Shown: positions 28,779 to 38,602 of the stretch, piece by piece
Layout: every line of letters starts with the position of its first letter
How positions within the stretch are numbered: the stretch's first letter is position 1
Source of the DNA: Streptomyces sp. GQFP
Lineage (GTDB): Bacteria > Actinomycetota > Actinomycetes > Streptomycetales > Streptomycetaceae
Direction: 5' to 3'
Length of the DNA: 64,000 nucleotides
NCBI RefSeq assembly: GCF_021545335.1
Contig: NZ_CP089312.1
Coordinates: 6,758,001-6,822,000, forward strand
The notes under the pieces: generated by a model
Database searches by the model: none
What the model was told of the DNA's origin: nothing
What the model saw: only the letters and a program-made list of their open reading frames with translations
Program-made: the position numbers and the translations under genes

Positions 28779-30667
28779 CGGTGCAGACCTCGACGACGAG
28801 GCTCACGGTCGCGCAGGCGCTCGTACGCTTCCTGGCCGCCCAGTACACCGAACGGGACGGCGTCCGCCGCCGGTTGATCGAGTCCACCTGGGGCATCTTC
28901 GGCCACGGGAACGTCGCCGGCCTCGGCCAGGCGCTCATCGAGTACGGCGCCGAGATGCCGTTCCACCAGGGCCGCAACGAACAGTCCATGGTGCACGCGG
29001 CAGTTGGCTACGCGCGTCAGTCCAACCGCCTCTCCACGCAAGCCGTGACGACGTCGATCGGCCCCGGCGCGACCAACCTGGTCACCGGCGCCGCGCTCGC
29101 CACGATCAACCACCTCCCGGTCCTGCTCCTCCCCGGCGACGCCTTCGCGACCCGCCCGGCGGACCCGGTCCTCCAGCAGCTCGAAGTCCCGTACGCCGGC
29201 GATGTGTCGGTCAACGACTGCCTGCGCCCGGTGTCGAGGTACTTCGACCGCGTGACGCGCCCCGAGGCGCTGATCCCGGCCGCGCTGCAAGCAATGCGCG
29301 TGCTGTCGGACCCCGTCGAAACGGGTGCCGTAACTCTCGCTCTCCCGCAGGACGTTCAGGCCGAGGCGTACGACTGGCCGGACGAGTTCTTCGCCGACCG
29401 CGTGTGGCACGTACGCCGTCCGGCCGCCGACCCCGACGAACTGACGGAGGCGGTACGGGCGATCCGCGCCGCCCGCCGCCCCCTGATCGTCGCGGGCGGC
29501 GGAGTCCACCACAGCCGCGCCGAGGACGTGCTGGCGGAGTTCGCCGCCGCGACCCGCATCCCCGTCGCCTCCACCCAGGCCGGCAAGGGCTCCCTCCACT
29601 ACCTCCACCCCCAGGACGTGGGCGGCATCGGCCACACGGGAACGGCGACGGCGGACGAACTCGCGCGCCTGGCAGACCTGGTGATAGGCGTGGGCACCCG
29701 CTACACGGACTTCACCACGGCGTCCAACACCCTGTTCGCGTCGCCGGACGTCCGCTTCCTGAACCTCAACATCGCCCCGTACGACGGCCACAAGCTGTCC
29801 GCCACCACGCTGATCGCGGACGCCCGCAGCGGCCTGCAGCAGCTGACGGAGGCGCTGGCGCTGCACGAGCACCGCGTCGCGGACGGGTACGTGAGCGAGT
29901 ACACCGAGGACAAGGACCGCTGGGAACAGCGCGTCGACGCCGCCTACGAGGCCGACGAGCCGGACGTACGACCGACGCAGTCGCAGGTCCTGGGCGCGCT
30001 GGACGAGATCGCCGACGAGTCGGACGTGATCATCAACGCGGCCGGCTCGCTCCCCGGTGACCTGCACAAACTCTGGCGCGCCCGATCGAGGGACCAGTAC
30101 CACCTGGAATACGGCTACTCCTGCATGGGGTACGAGATTCCGGCCGCGATCGGTGTGAAGCTGGCGGCGCCCGAGCGTCCCGTATGGGCGCTGGTGGGCG
30201 ACGGCACGTACCTGATGATGCCGACGGAGATCGTGACGGCCGTACAGGAGGGGATCGCGATCAAGCTCCTCCTGGTCCAGAACCACGGCTACGCGTCCAT
30301 CGGCGGACTGTCGGAGTCGGTGGGCGGCGAGCGCTTCGGCACCGCCTACCGCTACCAGTCGGACGACGGTACGTACACGGGTGCTCCGCTGCCCGTGGAC
30401 CTGGCCGCCAACGTGGCGAGCCTGGGCATGCGCGTCCTGCGCGCGAAGACGGTACGGGGGCTGCGGGCGGCGCTCGCCGAGGCCCGTGCCGCCGACACTC
30501 CCACTTGTGTCTACGTCGAGACGGAAACGGCAGACACAGTGTCGGGCCCGCCTCCGGCGCAGGCCTGGTGGGATGTTCCTGTGGCCGAGACCGCGACCCG
30601 CCCGTCGGCGGTCAAGGCACGTGAGCTGTACGAACGGCACGTCTCCAACCGACGCCGCCATCTGTGA
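28775..30667 (+). CDS. iolD: 3D-(3,5/4)-trihydroxycyclohexane-1,2-dione hydrolase
   Basis: 630-residue thiamine-diphosphate enzyme. The TPP-binding fold is shown by the conserved catalytic-like region GIFGHGNVAG near residue 32, the middle Rossmann domain, and the C-terminal pyrophosphate site L-V-G-D-G-T-Y-L-M-M with the Asn downstream. It opens the cyclohexane ring in inositol catabolism. It is the largest gene of the set, with iolA following 14 bases after the stop. Confidence 0.94.
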   Translation: MTVQTSTTRLTVAQALVRFLAAQYTERDGVRRRLIESTWGIFGHGNVAGLGQALIEYGAEMPFHQGRNEQSMVHAAVGYARQSNRLSTQAVTTSIGPGATNLVTGAALATINHLPVLLLPGDAFATRPADPVLQQLEVPYAGDVSVNDCLRPVSRYFDRVTRPEALIPAALQAMRVLSDPVETGAVTLALPQDVQAEAYDWPDEFFADRVWHVRRPAADPDELTEAVRAIRAARRPLIVAGGGVHHSRAEDVLAEFAAATRIPVASTQAGKGSLHYLHPQDVGGIGHTGTATADELARLADLVIGVGTRYTDFTTASNTLFASPDVRFLNLNIAPYDGHKLSATTLIADARSGLQQLTEALALHEHRVADGYVSEYTEDKDRWEQRVDAAYEADEPDVRPTQSQVLGALDEIADESDVIINAAGSLPGDLHKLWRARSRDQYHLEYGYSCMGYEIPAAIGVKLAAPERPVWALVGDGTYLMMPTEIVTAVQEGIAIKLLLVQNHGYASIGGLSESVGGERFGTAYRYQSDDGTYTGAPLPVDLAANVASLGMRVLRAKTVRGLRAALAEARAADTPTCVYVETETADTVSGPPPAQAWWDVPVAETATRPSAVKARELYERHVSNRRRHL

Positions 30668-30681
30668 AGGAGAACCTGGGC

Positions 30682-32184
<1,503 letters not shown>

Positions 32185-32195
32185 GCCCGACCCGC

Positions 32196-32244
32196 TGTAC
32201 GCCGGTGCCCCGTCTCCCTTCCGGAGGCGGGGCACCGGCGTACA
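32196..32244 (+). terminator. Terminator of the iol operon
   Basis: A 22-bp stem (32196-32217 and 32223-32244) with one G:U-type position and a 5-base loop. It lies between iolA and the convergent GNAT gene, so it probably serves both strands. Confidence 0.85.
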
Positions 32245-32248
32245 CGCG

Positions 32249-32683
32249 TCACCGTCCGAACTCCCAGCTCACCACCGCACACACCCCGTCGTCCTTCCCA
32301 CCCGCACTCCGATAGGTCGCGAGGGCGACGTCGTTGTCGGTGTCGACGAGCACCCACATCCCATAGCAGCCGAGTTCGCGGCTCTGCCCCGCCAGCCGCC
32401 GGACCAGGGCCCGCCCGATCCCCCTGCGCCGGTACGGCTCGGCCACGCCCAGCTCGTACAGGAGCATCTCCGCCCCCTTGTCCGGGTGGATCGTCTCGAT
32501 GCCGCTCACAAAGCCGACGGGGGCGGATTCGGCCATCTCGTAGGCCAGATACAGGTGATGGCCGGCGGACATCAGGAAGCGTTCCGCCCACTCCGTGCGG
32601 ACCGGGTGGTCGAAGAGGTGTTCGGCGGCGGCCACCTCGGCGACCGTCATAGCGCGGCGAATCTCCGCAGACCGATTCTGCAT
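32249..32683 (-). CDS. GNAT acetyltransferase, AAC(3)-I-like
   Basis: 144 residues with the acetyl-CoA pyrophosphate loop YRRRGIGRALVRRL near residue 84. The surrounding text (LYELGVAEPYRRRGIG, then VDTDNDVALATYRSAGG) looks like AAC(3)-I aminoglycoside acetyltransferases. Streptomyces carry many such enzymes of unknown substrate, so the resistance role is unproven. ATG 32683; MTVAEVA at 32650 is an alternative. Monocistronic, divergent from the transporter fusion. Confidence 0.78.
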   Translation of the reverse strand: MQNRSAEIRRAMTVAEVAAAEHLFDHPVRTEWAERFLMSAGHHLYLAYEMAESAPVGFVSGIETIHPDKGAEMLLYELGVAEPYRRRGIGRALVRRLAGQSRELGCYGMWVLVDTDNDVALATYRSAGGKDDGVCAVVSWEFGR

Positions 32684-32800
32684 GTGCCCGTTCGTACCAC
32701 GGCTGGTGTACGCGAGGCATGTGTCGTACGCCTCCAGGATGGCCGGAGGTTCCGACCGGTGGTTGCCCCGGATGTCAGTGGAGGCCCGTACCGTTGACGC

Positions 32801-35458
32801 ATGGATCTTCGAATGCCCGGACTGCGAGGAGCGCGGCCCCGGCGGCCGCGACGGCTGATCGCCGTCGCGGCCGCCGCCGTCGTCCTGCTCGCCGGTGCCG
32901 GTACGTGGACGGCCGTCGCCTCCGACGACGCGCCCGCGGTGCACCGCGCCGACCGGGTCATGGACGTCAGCGGCGGGGTGCGCATCGACACGTCGTACTT
33001 CACGGCGGGGTCGAGCAAGGACCGCCGCCCCGCCGTCCTGCTCGCGCACGGCTTCGGCGGCAGCAAGGACGACCTGCGCGACCAGGCCCAGGACCTCGCC
33101 CGTGACGGGTACGCGGTACTGACCTGGTCCGCGCGCGGCTTCGGCAGAAGCACCGGCAAGATCGGGCTGAACGACCCGAAGGCCGAGGTCGCCGACGTGT
33201 CGAAGCTCATCGACTGGCTGGCCGCGCGGCCGGAGGTCCAGCTCGACAAGAAGGGCGACCCGCGCGTCGGCATGGCCGGCGGGTCCTACGGCGGCGCCAT
33301 CTCGCTGCTCGCCGCCGGGTACGACCAACGGGTCGACGCCATCGCCCCGGCCATCACCTACTGGAACCTCTCGGACGCCCTCTTCCCGAACGGCGTCTTC
33401 AAGAAGCTGTGGGCCGGCATCTTCTTCAACACCGGCGGCGGCTGCGCCAAGTTCGAGACGCAGCTCTGCGAGATGTACCAGCGGGTCGCCGAGTCAGGGC
33501 AGCCCGACGCCGCAGCGGTGAAGCTCCTCGACGAGCGCAGCCCCGAAGCCGTCGGCGACCGCATCAAGGTGCCCACCCTGCTGATCCAGGGCCAGACCGA
33601 CTCCCTCTTCCCGCTCGGCCAGGCCGACGCCGCCGCCAAGGCGATCAAGGCCAACGGCGCACCCGTGGACGTCGACTGGATCTCCGGCGGCCACGACGGC
33701 GGCGACATGGAGTCCTCCCGCGTCCAGTCCCGGGTCGAGTCCTGGTTCGACCGCTACCTCAAGGACGACAAGGGCGCCGACACCGGCTCCGCGTTCCGCG
33801 TCACCCGTACCCTCGGCTCCGGCTCGGGCGACGGCGAGACCCGCCTCGCCGGTACGACCGACGACACCTACCCGGGCCTGGAGAGCGACCCGCGGTCGAT
33901 CGCCCTCACCGGACGCGAGCAGACCTTCGAGAACCCGGCCGGCGCCAGCCCGCCCGCCGTGTCGGCCCTGCCCGGCCTCGGCGCCGGCGGCGGCCTCTCC
34001 CAGCTGTCCTCGCTCGGCGTCAGCATCTCCCTCGACTTCCCCGGCCAGTACGCCGCGTTCGAGTCGAAGCCCGTCGCGGACGACCTGCAGATCACCGGCT
34101 CGCCCACGGCCACGGTCCATGTGAAGTCGACCAGCGAGGACGCCGTCCTGTTCGCCAAGGTGTACGACGTCGGCGCGGACGGTCGCTCCCAGGTCCTGCC
34201 CTCCCAGCTCGTCGAGCCCATCCGGGTCGAGGGCGCCAAGGCCGGCAAGGACGTGAAGCTCACCCTCCCGGCCATCGACTACGAACTCGACGACGGCCAC
34301 CGCCTCCGCCTGGTCCTCGCCTCCACCGACCTCGGCTACGCCTCCCCGCTGACCCCGGCGACGTACACCGTCTCCCTCAAGGGCGACCTGGAGGTGCCCA
34401 CGCCGCTCGGCCGCGCCGACCGCACGGACGTCCTGCCCGCCTGGGTCTGGTACCTGCCGATCGCCGGCGCCCTGATCGCGGCTCTCCTGCTCATCACCGG
34501 CCGCCGCCGGATCGTCACCCCGGCCCCCGACCCCGCGCTCGCCGAGGTCCCGCTCCAGATCACCGACCTGAGCAAGAGGTACAAGAACGGCGACCGCTAC
34601 AGCGTCCGCGATCTCACCTTCACCGTGGAGAAGGGCCAGGTCCTGGGCCTGCTCGGGCCGAACGGCGCGGGCAAGACCACGACCCTGCGCATGCTGATGG
34701 GCCTGATCCAGCCGGACGCCGGCCAGATCCGCGTCTTCGGCCACACGATCGTGCCGGGCGCCCCGGTACTCTCCCGCGTCGGCGCCTTCGTCGAGGGCGC
34801 GGGCTTCCTCCCGCACCTGTCCGGCCGGGAGAACCTGGAGCTGTACTGGGCGGCCACCGGCCGCCCGACCGAGGACGCCCACCTGGACGAGGCCCTGGAG
34901 ATCGCCGGCCTCGGCGACGCCCTGGCCCGCGCGGTCCGCACCTACTCCCAGGGCATGCGCCAGCGCCTCGCCATCGCCCAGGCCATGCTCGGCCTGCCCG
35001 ACCTCCTCATCCTCGACGAACCGACCAACGGCCTCGACCCGCCGCAGATCCGCGAGATGCGCGAGGTGATGATCCGGTACGCGGAGGCCGGCCGTACGGT
35101 CATCGTCTCCAGCCACCTCCTCGCGGAGGTCGAGCAGACCTGCACGCACCTGGTCGTCATGGACCACGGCAAGCTCGTCCAGGCGGGCCCCGTCAGCGAG
35201 ATCGTCGGCTCCGGCGACACGCTGCTGGTCGGCACGTCCGAGCCCGTGGACGAACCCCTCGTCGAGAAGATCGCCGCCCTGCCCGGCGTCGACTCGGCCG
35301 TCCGCGCCGACGGCGGCCTGGTGGTCCGCCTCGACACCGACGGCAACGCCCGCCGGCTGGTCGCCGAACTCGTCCGGCTGGAGGTCCCCGTGGAGTCGGT
35401 CGGCCCGCACCGCCGCCTCGAAGACGCCTTCCTCACCCTGATCGGAGAGTCCGCATGA
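32801..35458 (+). CDS. Extracellular alpha/beta-hydrolase (S15/CocE-type) fused to an ABC ATPase
   Basis: 885-residue chimera. Basic N-terminus and membrane anchor (about 17-40), then an X-Pro dipeptidyl-peptidase/CocE-like hydrolase with the nucleophile in GGSYGG (Ser about 162), acid and GHDGG histidine later, plus the jelly-roll C-terminal part. A second membrane segment (about 546-566, AWVWYLPIAGALIAALLLITG-like) crosses back, so residues 580-885 are cytoplasmic: Walker A LLGPNGAGKTT (about 617), signature S-Q-G-M-R-Q-R (about 715), Walker B LLILDEPTNGLDP (about 735). The stop overlaps the permease start (ATGA). ATG 32813 is an alternative start. The hydrolase is outside while the motor is inside. 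Confidence 0.85.
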   Translation: MDLRMPGLRGARPRRPRRLIAVAAAAVVLLAGAGTWTAVASDDAPAVHRADRVMDVSGGVRIDTSYFTAGSSKDRRPAVLLAHGFGGSKDDLRDQAQDLARDGYAVLTWSARGFGRSTGKIGLNDPKAEVADVSKLIDWLAARPEVQLDKKGDPRVGMAGGSYGGAISLLAAGYDQRVDAIAPAITYWNLSDALFPNGVFKKLWAGIFFNTGGGCAKFETQLCEMYQRVAESGQPDAAAVKLLDERSPEAVGDRIKVPTLLIQGQTDSLFPLGQADAAAKAIKANGAPVDVDWISGGHDGGDMESSRVQSRVESWFDRYLKDDKGADTGSAFRVTRTLGSGSGDGETRLAGTTDDTYPGLESDPRSIALTGREQTFENPAGASPPAVSALPGLGAGGGLSQLSSLGVSISLDFPGQYAAFESKPVADDLQITGSPTATVHVKSTSEDAVLFAKVYDVGADGRSQVLPSQLVEPIRVEGAKAGKDVKLTLPAIDYELDDGHRLRLVLASTDLGYASPLTPATYTVSLKGDLEVPTPLGRADRTDVLPAWVWYLPIAGALIAALLLITGRRRIVTPAPDPALAEVPLQITDLSKRYKNGDRYSVRDLTFTVEKGQVLGLLGPNGAGKTTTLRMLMGLIQPDAGQIRVFGHTIVPGAPVLSRVGAFVEGAGFLPHLSGRENLELYWAATGRPTEDAHLDEALEIAGLGDALARAVRTYSQGMRQRLAIAQAMLGLPDLLILDEPTNGLDPPQIREMREVMIRYAEAGRTVIVSSHLLAEVEQTCTHLVVMDHGKLVQAGPVSEIVGSGDTLLVGTSEPVDEPLVEKIAALPGVDSAVRADGGLVVRLDTDGNARRLVAELVRLEVPVESVGPHRRLEDAFLTLIGESA

Positions 35459-36369
35459 GCACGCTGGCCGAGCGTGCCGAGCACGCAGAACCCGCACAGC
35501 CCGCAGACCCCGCGGGACCTGGACCCGTAGAGGTCGCCGACGGCTACCGCGCGGGCCGTACCCTGCCCTTCCGGGTCGAGCTGGTCCGGCAGCTGAAGCG
35601 CCGCCGCACCATGGTCATGGGCGGCATCCTGTTCGCCCTGCCGTTCGTGCTGCTGATCGCCTTCCAGGTCGGCGGCACGCCCGGCGAGGGCGGCAACCGG
35701 GTGAACCTGATGGACACGGCCACCGCGTCCGGCGCGAACTTCGCCGCGGTGAACCTGTTCGCCGCGGCGGGCTTCCTGCTCGTCATCCCCGTCGCGCTGT
35801 TCTGCGGCGACACGGTCGCCTCGGAGGCCAGCTGGTCCTCCCTGCGCTACCTCCTCGCCGCTCCCGTGCCACGCGCCCGGCTGCTGTGGTCCAAGCTCGC
35901 CGTCGGACTCAGCCTCAGCCTGGCGGCGCTCGTGCTGCTGCCGGTCGTCGCGCTCGCCGTCGGCTCGGCGGCGTACGGCTGGGGACCGCTGGAGCTGCCC
36001 ACCGGCGGTGAGATCGCCCCGGGCACCGCCGCGCAGGCCCTGCTGATCACCGTGGCGTACATCTTCGTGTCCCAACTGGTCACCGCCGCCCTGGCGTTCT
36101 GGCTCTCCACGAAGACCGACGCCCCGCTCGGCGCGGTCGGCGGCGCCGTCGGCCTCACCATCGTCGGCAGCGTCCTCGACGAGGTCACCGCCCTCGGCGA
36201 CTGGCGCCACTTCCTGCCCACGCACTGGCAGTACGCCTGGCTGGACGTCGTCAACCCGAACCCCGACTACACCGACATGATCCAGGGCGTCTCCATCTCG
36301 GTAACGTACGCCCTGGTCCTGTTCGCCCTGGCCTTCCGGGGTTTCGCCCGCAAGGACGTCGTCTCCTAG
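35455..36369 (+). CDS. ABC transporter permease, ABC-2 type
   Basis: 304 residues with an acidic/proline-rich N-terminal tail and six or so hydrophobic segments (around 55-72, 95-120, 135-165, 180-205, 215-235, 270-295). This is the ABC-2 permease of the hydrolase-ATPase fusion: 4-base overlap, same strand, and no other ATPase nearby. Probably exports a small molecule, lipid or peptide; substrate unknown. Confidence 0.87.
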   Translation: MSTLAERAEHAEPAQPADPAGPGPVEVADGYRAGRTLPFRVELVRQLKRRRTMVMGGILFALPFVLLIAFQVGGTPGEGGNRVNLMDTATASGANFAAVNLFAAAGFLLVIPVALFCGDTVASEASWSSLRYLLAAPVPRARLLWSKLAVGLSLSLAALVLLPVVALAVGSAAYGWGPLELPTGGEIAPGTAAQALLITVAYIFVSQLVTAALAFWLSTKTDAPLGAVGGAVGLTIVGSVLDEVTALGDWRHFLPTHWQYAWLDVVNPNPDYTDMIQGVSISVTYALVLFALAFRGFARKDVVS

Positions 36370-36526
36370 GTCACCGGAGGATCACCCACCGGTCTCGGAG
36401 GCCGCCCCTCGTGGCCACTTCGAGATCCATCCGCAACACCCCGTACCGCACATTCCGGCCCCCTTCGCCGTCACAGTCACAGAAGTTGACGTCGGCCGAC
36501 GTCAACCGACGGAGGGGGCACGGCAG

Positions 36527-38131
36527 ATGGAGCGGAACCGAATACGGAAACTGCACAGTGCGCTGATCGCGCTGACAGCCGCGAGCGGCCTGCTGCTCAC
36601 CGGATGCAGCGGGGGTGTCGGCGAGAGCAGCGGCGACAGCGGCCAGGGCTACGGCCAGAGCGGAAAGCAGGACTCCGGCGGCGGCTCGGGAGGCTACGCG
36701 CCCTCCGTCCCCGACGGCTCCGGCGAGCAGCAGGACGGCGACGGGAGCGCACGCGAAGGCGCCACGGAAGGGGAGACGGAGGGCGAGACAGAAGGCGAGT
36801 TCGCCCCGTCCCCCGACTACCTCTCCACCTTCGCCCTCGACGTCGACACCGCCTCGTACGGCTACGCGCGCCGCACCCTCGCCGACGGCCGCCTCCCCGA
36901 CCCGTCGACGGTCCGGCCGGAGGAGTTCGTCAACAGCTTCCGCCAGGACTACGAACGCCCCGACGGCAACGGCTTCTCGGTCACCGTCGACGGCGCCCGC
37001 ACCGAGCGCGAGGACTGGTCCCTGGTCCGCGTGGGCCTGGCCACCCGCACCTCCGGCCGCGAGGGCGAACGCCCGCCCGCAGCGCTCACGTTCGTCATCG
37101 ACATCTCCGGTTCCATGGCCGAGCCCGGCCGCCTCGACCTCGCCAAGGACTCCCTCGGCGTGATGACGGACCAACTGCGCGACGACGACTCCGTCGCGAT
37201 CGTCACCTTCAGCGACGAGGCCGAGACGGTCCTGCCGATGACCCGCCTCGACGAGAACCGGGACCAAGTCCACGACGCGATCGACGACTTGGAGCCCACC
37301 GAGTCGACCAACCTCGGCGCAGGAGTCCGCACGGGTTACGCCACAGCGGTGGAGGGCCTCCGAGAGAACGCCACCAACCGCGTAGTACTGGTCTCGGACG
37401 CACTGGCCAACACAGGCGACACAGACGCGGACAGCATCCTCGACCGCATCTCCGACGCCCGCCGCGAACACGGCATCACCCTCTTCGGCGTGGGCGTCGG
37501 CAGCGACTACGGCGACGCCCTGATGGAACAGCTCGCCGACAAGGGCGACGGCCACACCACCTACGTCTCGAACGAGACCGACGCCCGCAAGGTGTTCTGC
37601 GAGCAACTCCCGCGCAACATCGACCTCACGGCCCGCGACGCCAAGGCCCAGGTCGCCTTCGACCCGGAGACGGTCGCCGAGTTCCGCCTGATCGGCTACG
37701 ACAACCGCCGCGTCGCCGACGACGACTTCCGCGACGACAGCGTGGACGGCGGAGAGGTGGGCCCCGGCCACACGGTCACCGCCCTGTACGCCGTCCGCAC
37801 CAAGCAGTCCGCCTCGGGCCACCTCGCCACAGCAACGGTCCGCTGGCAGGACCCCGAAACCCGCGAACCCCACGAGGAATCAGGCCAGTTGGAGTCCAAC
37901 ACCCTGAACGACACCCTCTGGGACGCCCCGCCCCGCTTCCAGGTAACAGCGCTGGCCGCATACTTCGCCGACGCCCTACGCAGGGGCGACGACCGCTGGC
38001 CCACCCTCCCAGCAGCCCCAACCCTGGGCGAACTGTCCGAGAGGGCCCACGATGTGGCGGACACAACAGAGGACAAGGCGGTACACCAACTGGCAGAGGC
38101 CATAGACCAGGCGAGGCGATACAAGGACTGA
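36527..38131 (+). CDS. von Willebrand factor type A lipoprotein, YfbK family
   Basis: 534 residues. Lipoprotein signal with lipobox LLLTGC (Cys about 26), a disordered Gly/Ser/Glu-rich linker, a YfbK N-terminal domain (DYLSTFALDVDTASYGYARR), then a vWA fold with the MIDAS motif F-V-I-D-I-S-G-S-M and a late L-S-D-A-L-A-N. Such proteins sit outside the membrane and bind ligands through a divalent metal; function in Streptomyces is unknown. A 157-base gap and GGAGGGGGCACGGCAG site precede the ATG. Linker contains E-G-E-T-E-G-E-T repeats. Confidence 0.9.
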   Translation: MERNRIRKLHSALIALTAASGLLLTGCSGGVGESSGDSGQGYGQSGKQDSGGGSGGYAPSVPDGSGEQQDGDGSAREGATEGETEGETEGEFAPSPDYLSTFALDVDTASYGYARRTLADGRLPDPSTVRPEEFVNSFRQDYERPDGNGFSVTVDGARTEREDWSLVRVGLATRTSGREGERPPAALTFVIDISGSMAEPGRLDLAKDSLGVMTDQLRDDDSVAIVTFSDEAETVLPMTRLDENRDQVHDAIDDLEPTESTNLGAGVRTGYATAVEGLRENATNRVVLVSDALANTGDTDADSILDRISDARREHGITLFGVGVGSDYGDALMEQLADKGDGHTTYVSNETDARKVFCEQLPRNIDLTARDAKAQVAFDPETVAEFRLIGYDNRRVADDDFRDDSVDGGEVGPGHTVTALYAVRTKQSASGHLATATVRWQDPETREPHEESGQLESNTLNDTLWDAPPRFQVTALAAYFADALRRGDDRWPTLPAAPTLGELSERAHDVADTTEDKAVHQLAEAIDQARRYKD

Positions 38132-38602
38132 ACGGTGCTGGTGAACTCCGGGTGCGACCGGCGCCCCTTCAGGGGCGCGGGGAACTGCGCGACCAGCCCC
38201 CACCGGCCCGCAGCCAAACAACCACCCCCCGACCGAACCTCCGTGACCAGATCAGGCCGCTCGACAGGCCGCAGCTCAGGATGCGCGTCCCAACGCGCAT
38301 ACAACCGTTCCTGTGGACTGGGCGGAAGTGCGTCCGTTCAGCCGCGCGCCCCGAACGGTCTTGGGCGAGCTGGTCCCCGGCGTTCTCGACCCCGGGGCGG
38401 CGACACGCATCGTGTGCGTGGTCCGGGCCCGGGAGGCCAGCCTGATGCCGTACCCGGTGTCCCAGGTCGCACGACCACGTTAGCTAATTCGACCTCGTAC
38501 GTACTCCCTGTCTGTTCCTGCACAACCCATTGAACTTCCGCTACGCCCAAGTAACTTGACTCGAACTCAGGAGGACCAAGACCACCACCGGGAGCCGGCG
38601 AC
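38132..38602. other. Intergenic region between the vWA gene and the acyl-CoA ligase
   Basis: Holds repeat copy C and no secure gene. A 57-codon frame beginning GTG at 38313 and ending TAG near 38483 (start VDWAEVRPFSRAPRT, end SQVARPR) looks protein-like but I recognise nothing; it may be a remnant. The region just before the ligase is relatively A/T-rich and may carry its promoter. Confidence 0.45.
38161..38213 (+). repeat. Dispersed intergenic element, copy C, with hairpin
   Basis: Begins with a 7-bp hairpin (38161-38167 and 38172-38178, loop TTCA) and continues GGGGAACTGCGCGACCAGCC then CCCACCGGCCCGCAG. Over about 39 bases it matches copy D except near the end. The hairpin probably acts as terminator of the vWA gene. 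Confidence 0.78.

Noticed and set aside
33409-36369. 986-codon frame covering hydrolase fusion and permease
   Set aside because: Its first two-thirds are low-complexity Arg/Pro out-of-frame translation; only the last 304 codons (permease) are real.
38313-38483. 57-codon frame with protein-like composition
   Set aside because: No family recognised and no ribosome site; kept only as a note under the intergenic entry.
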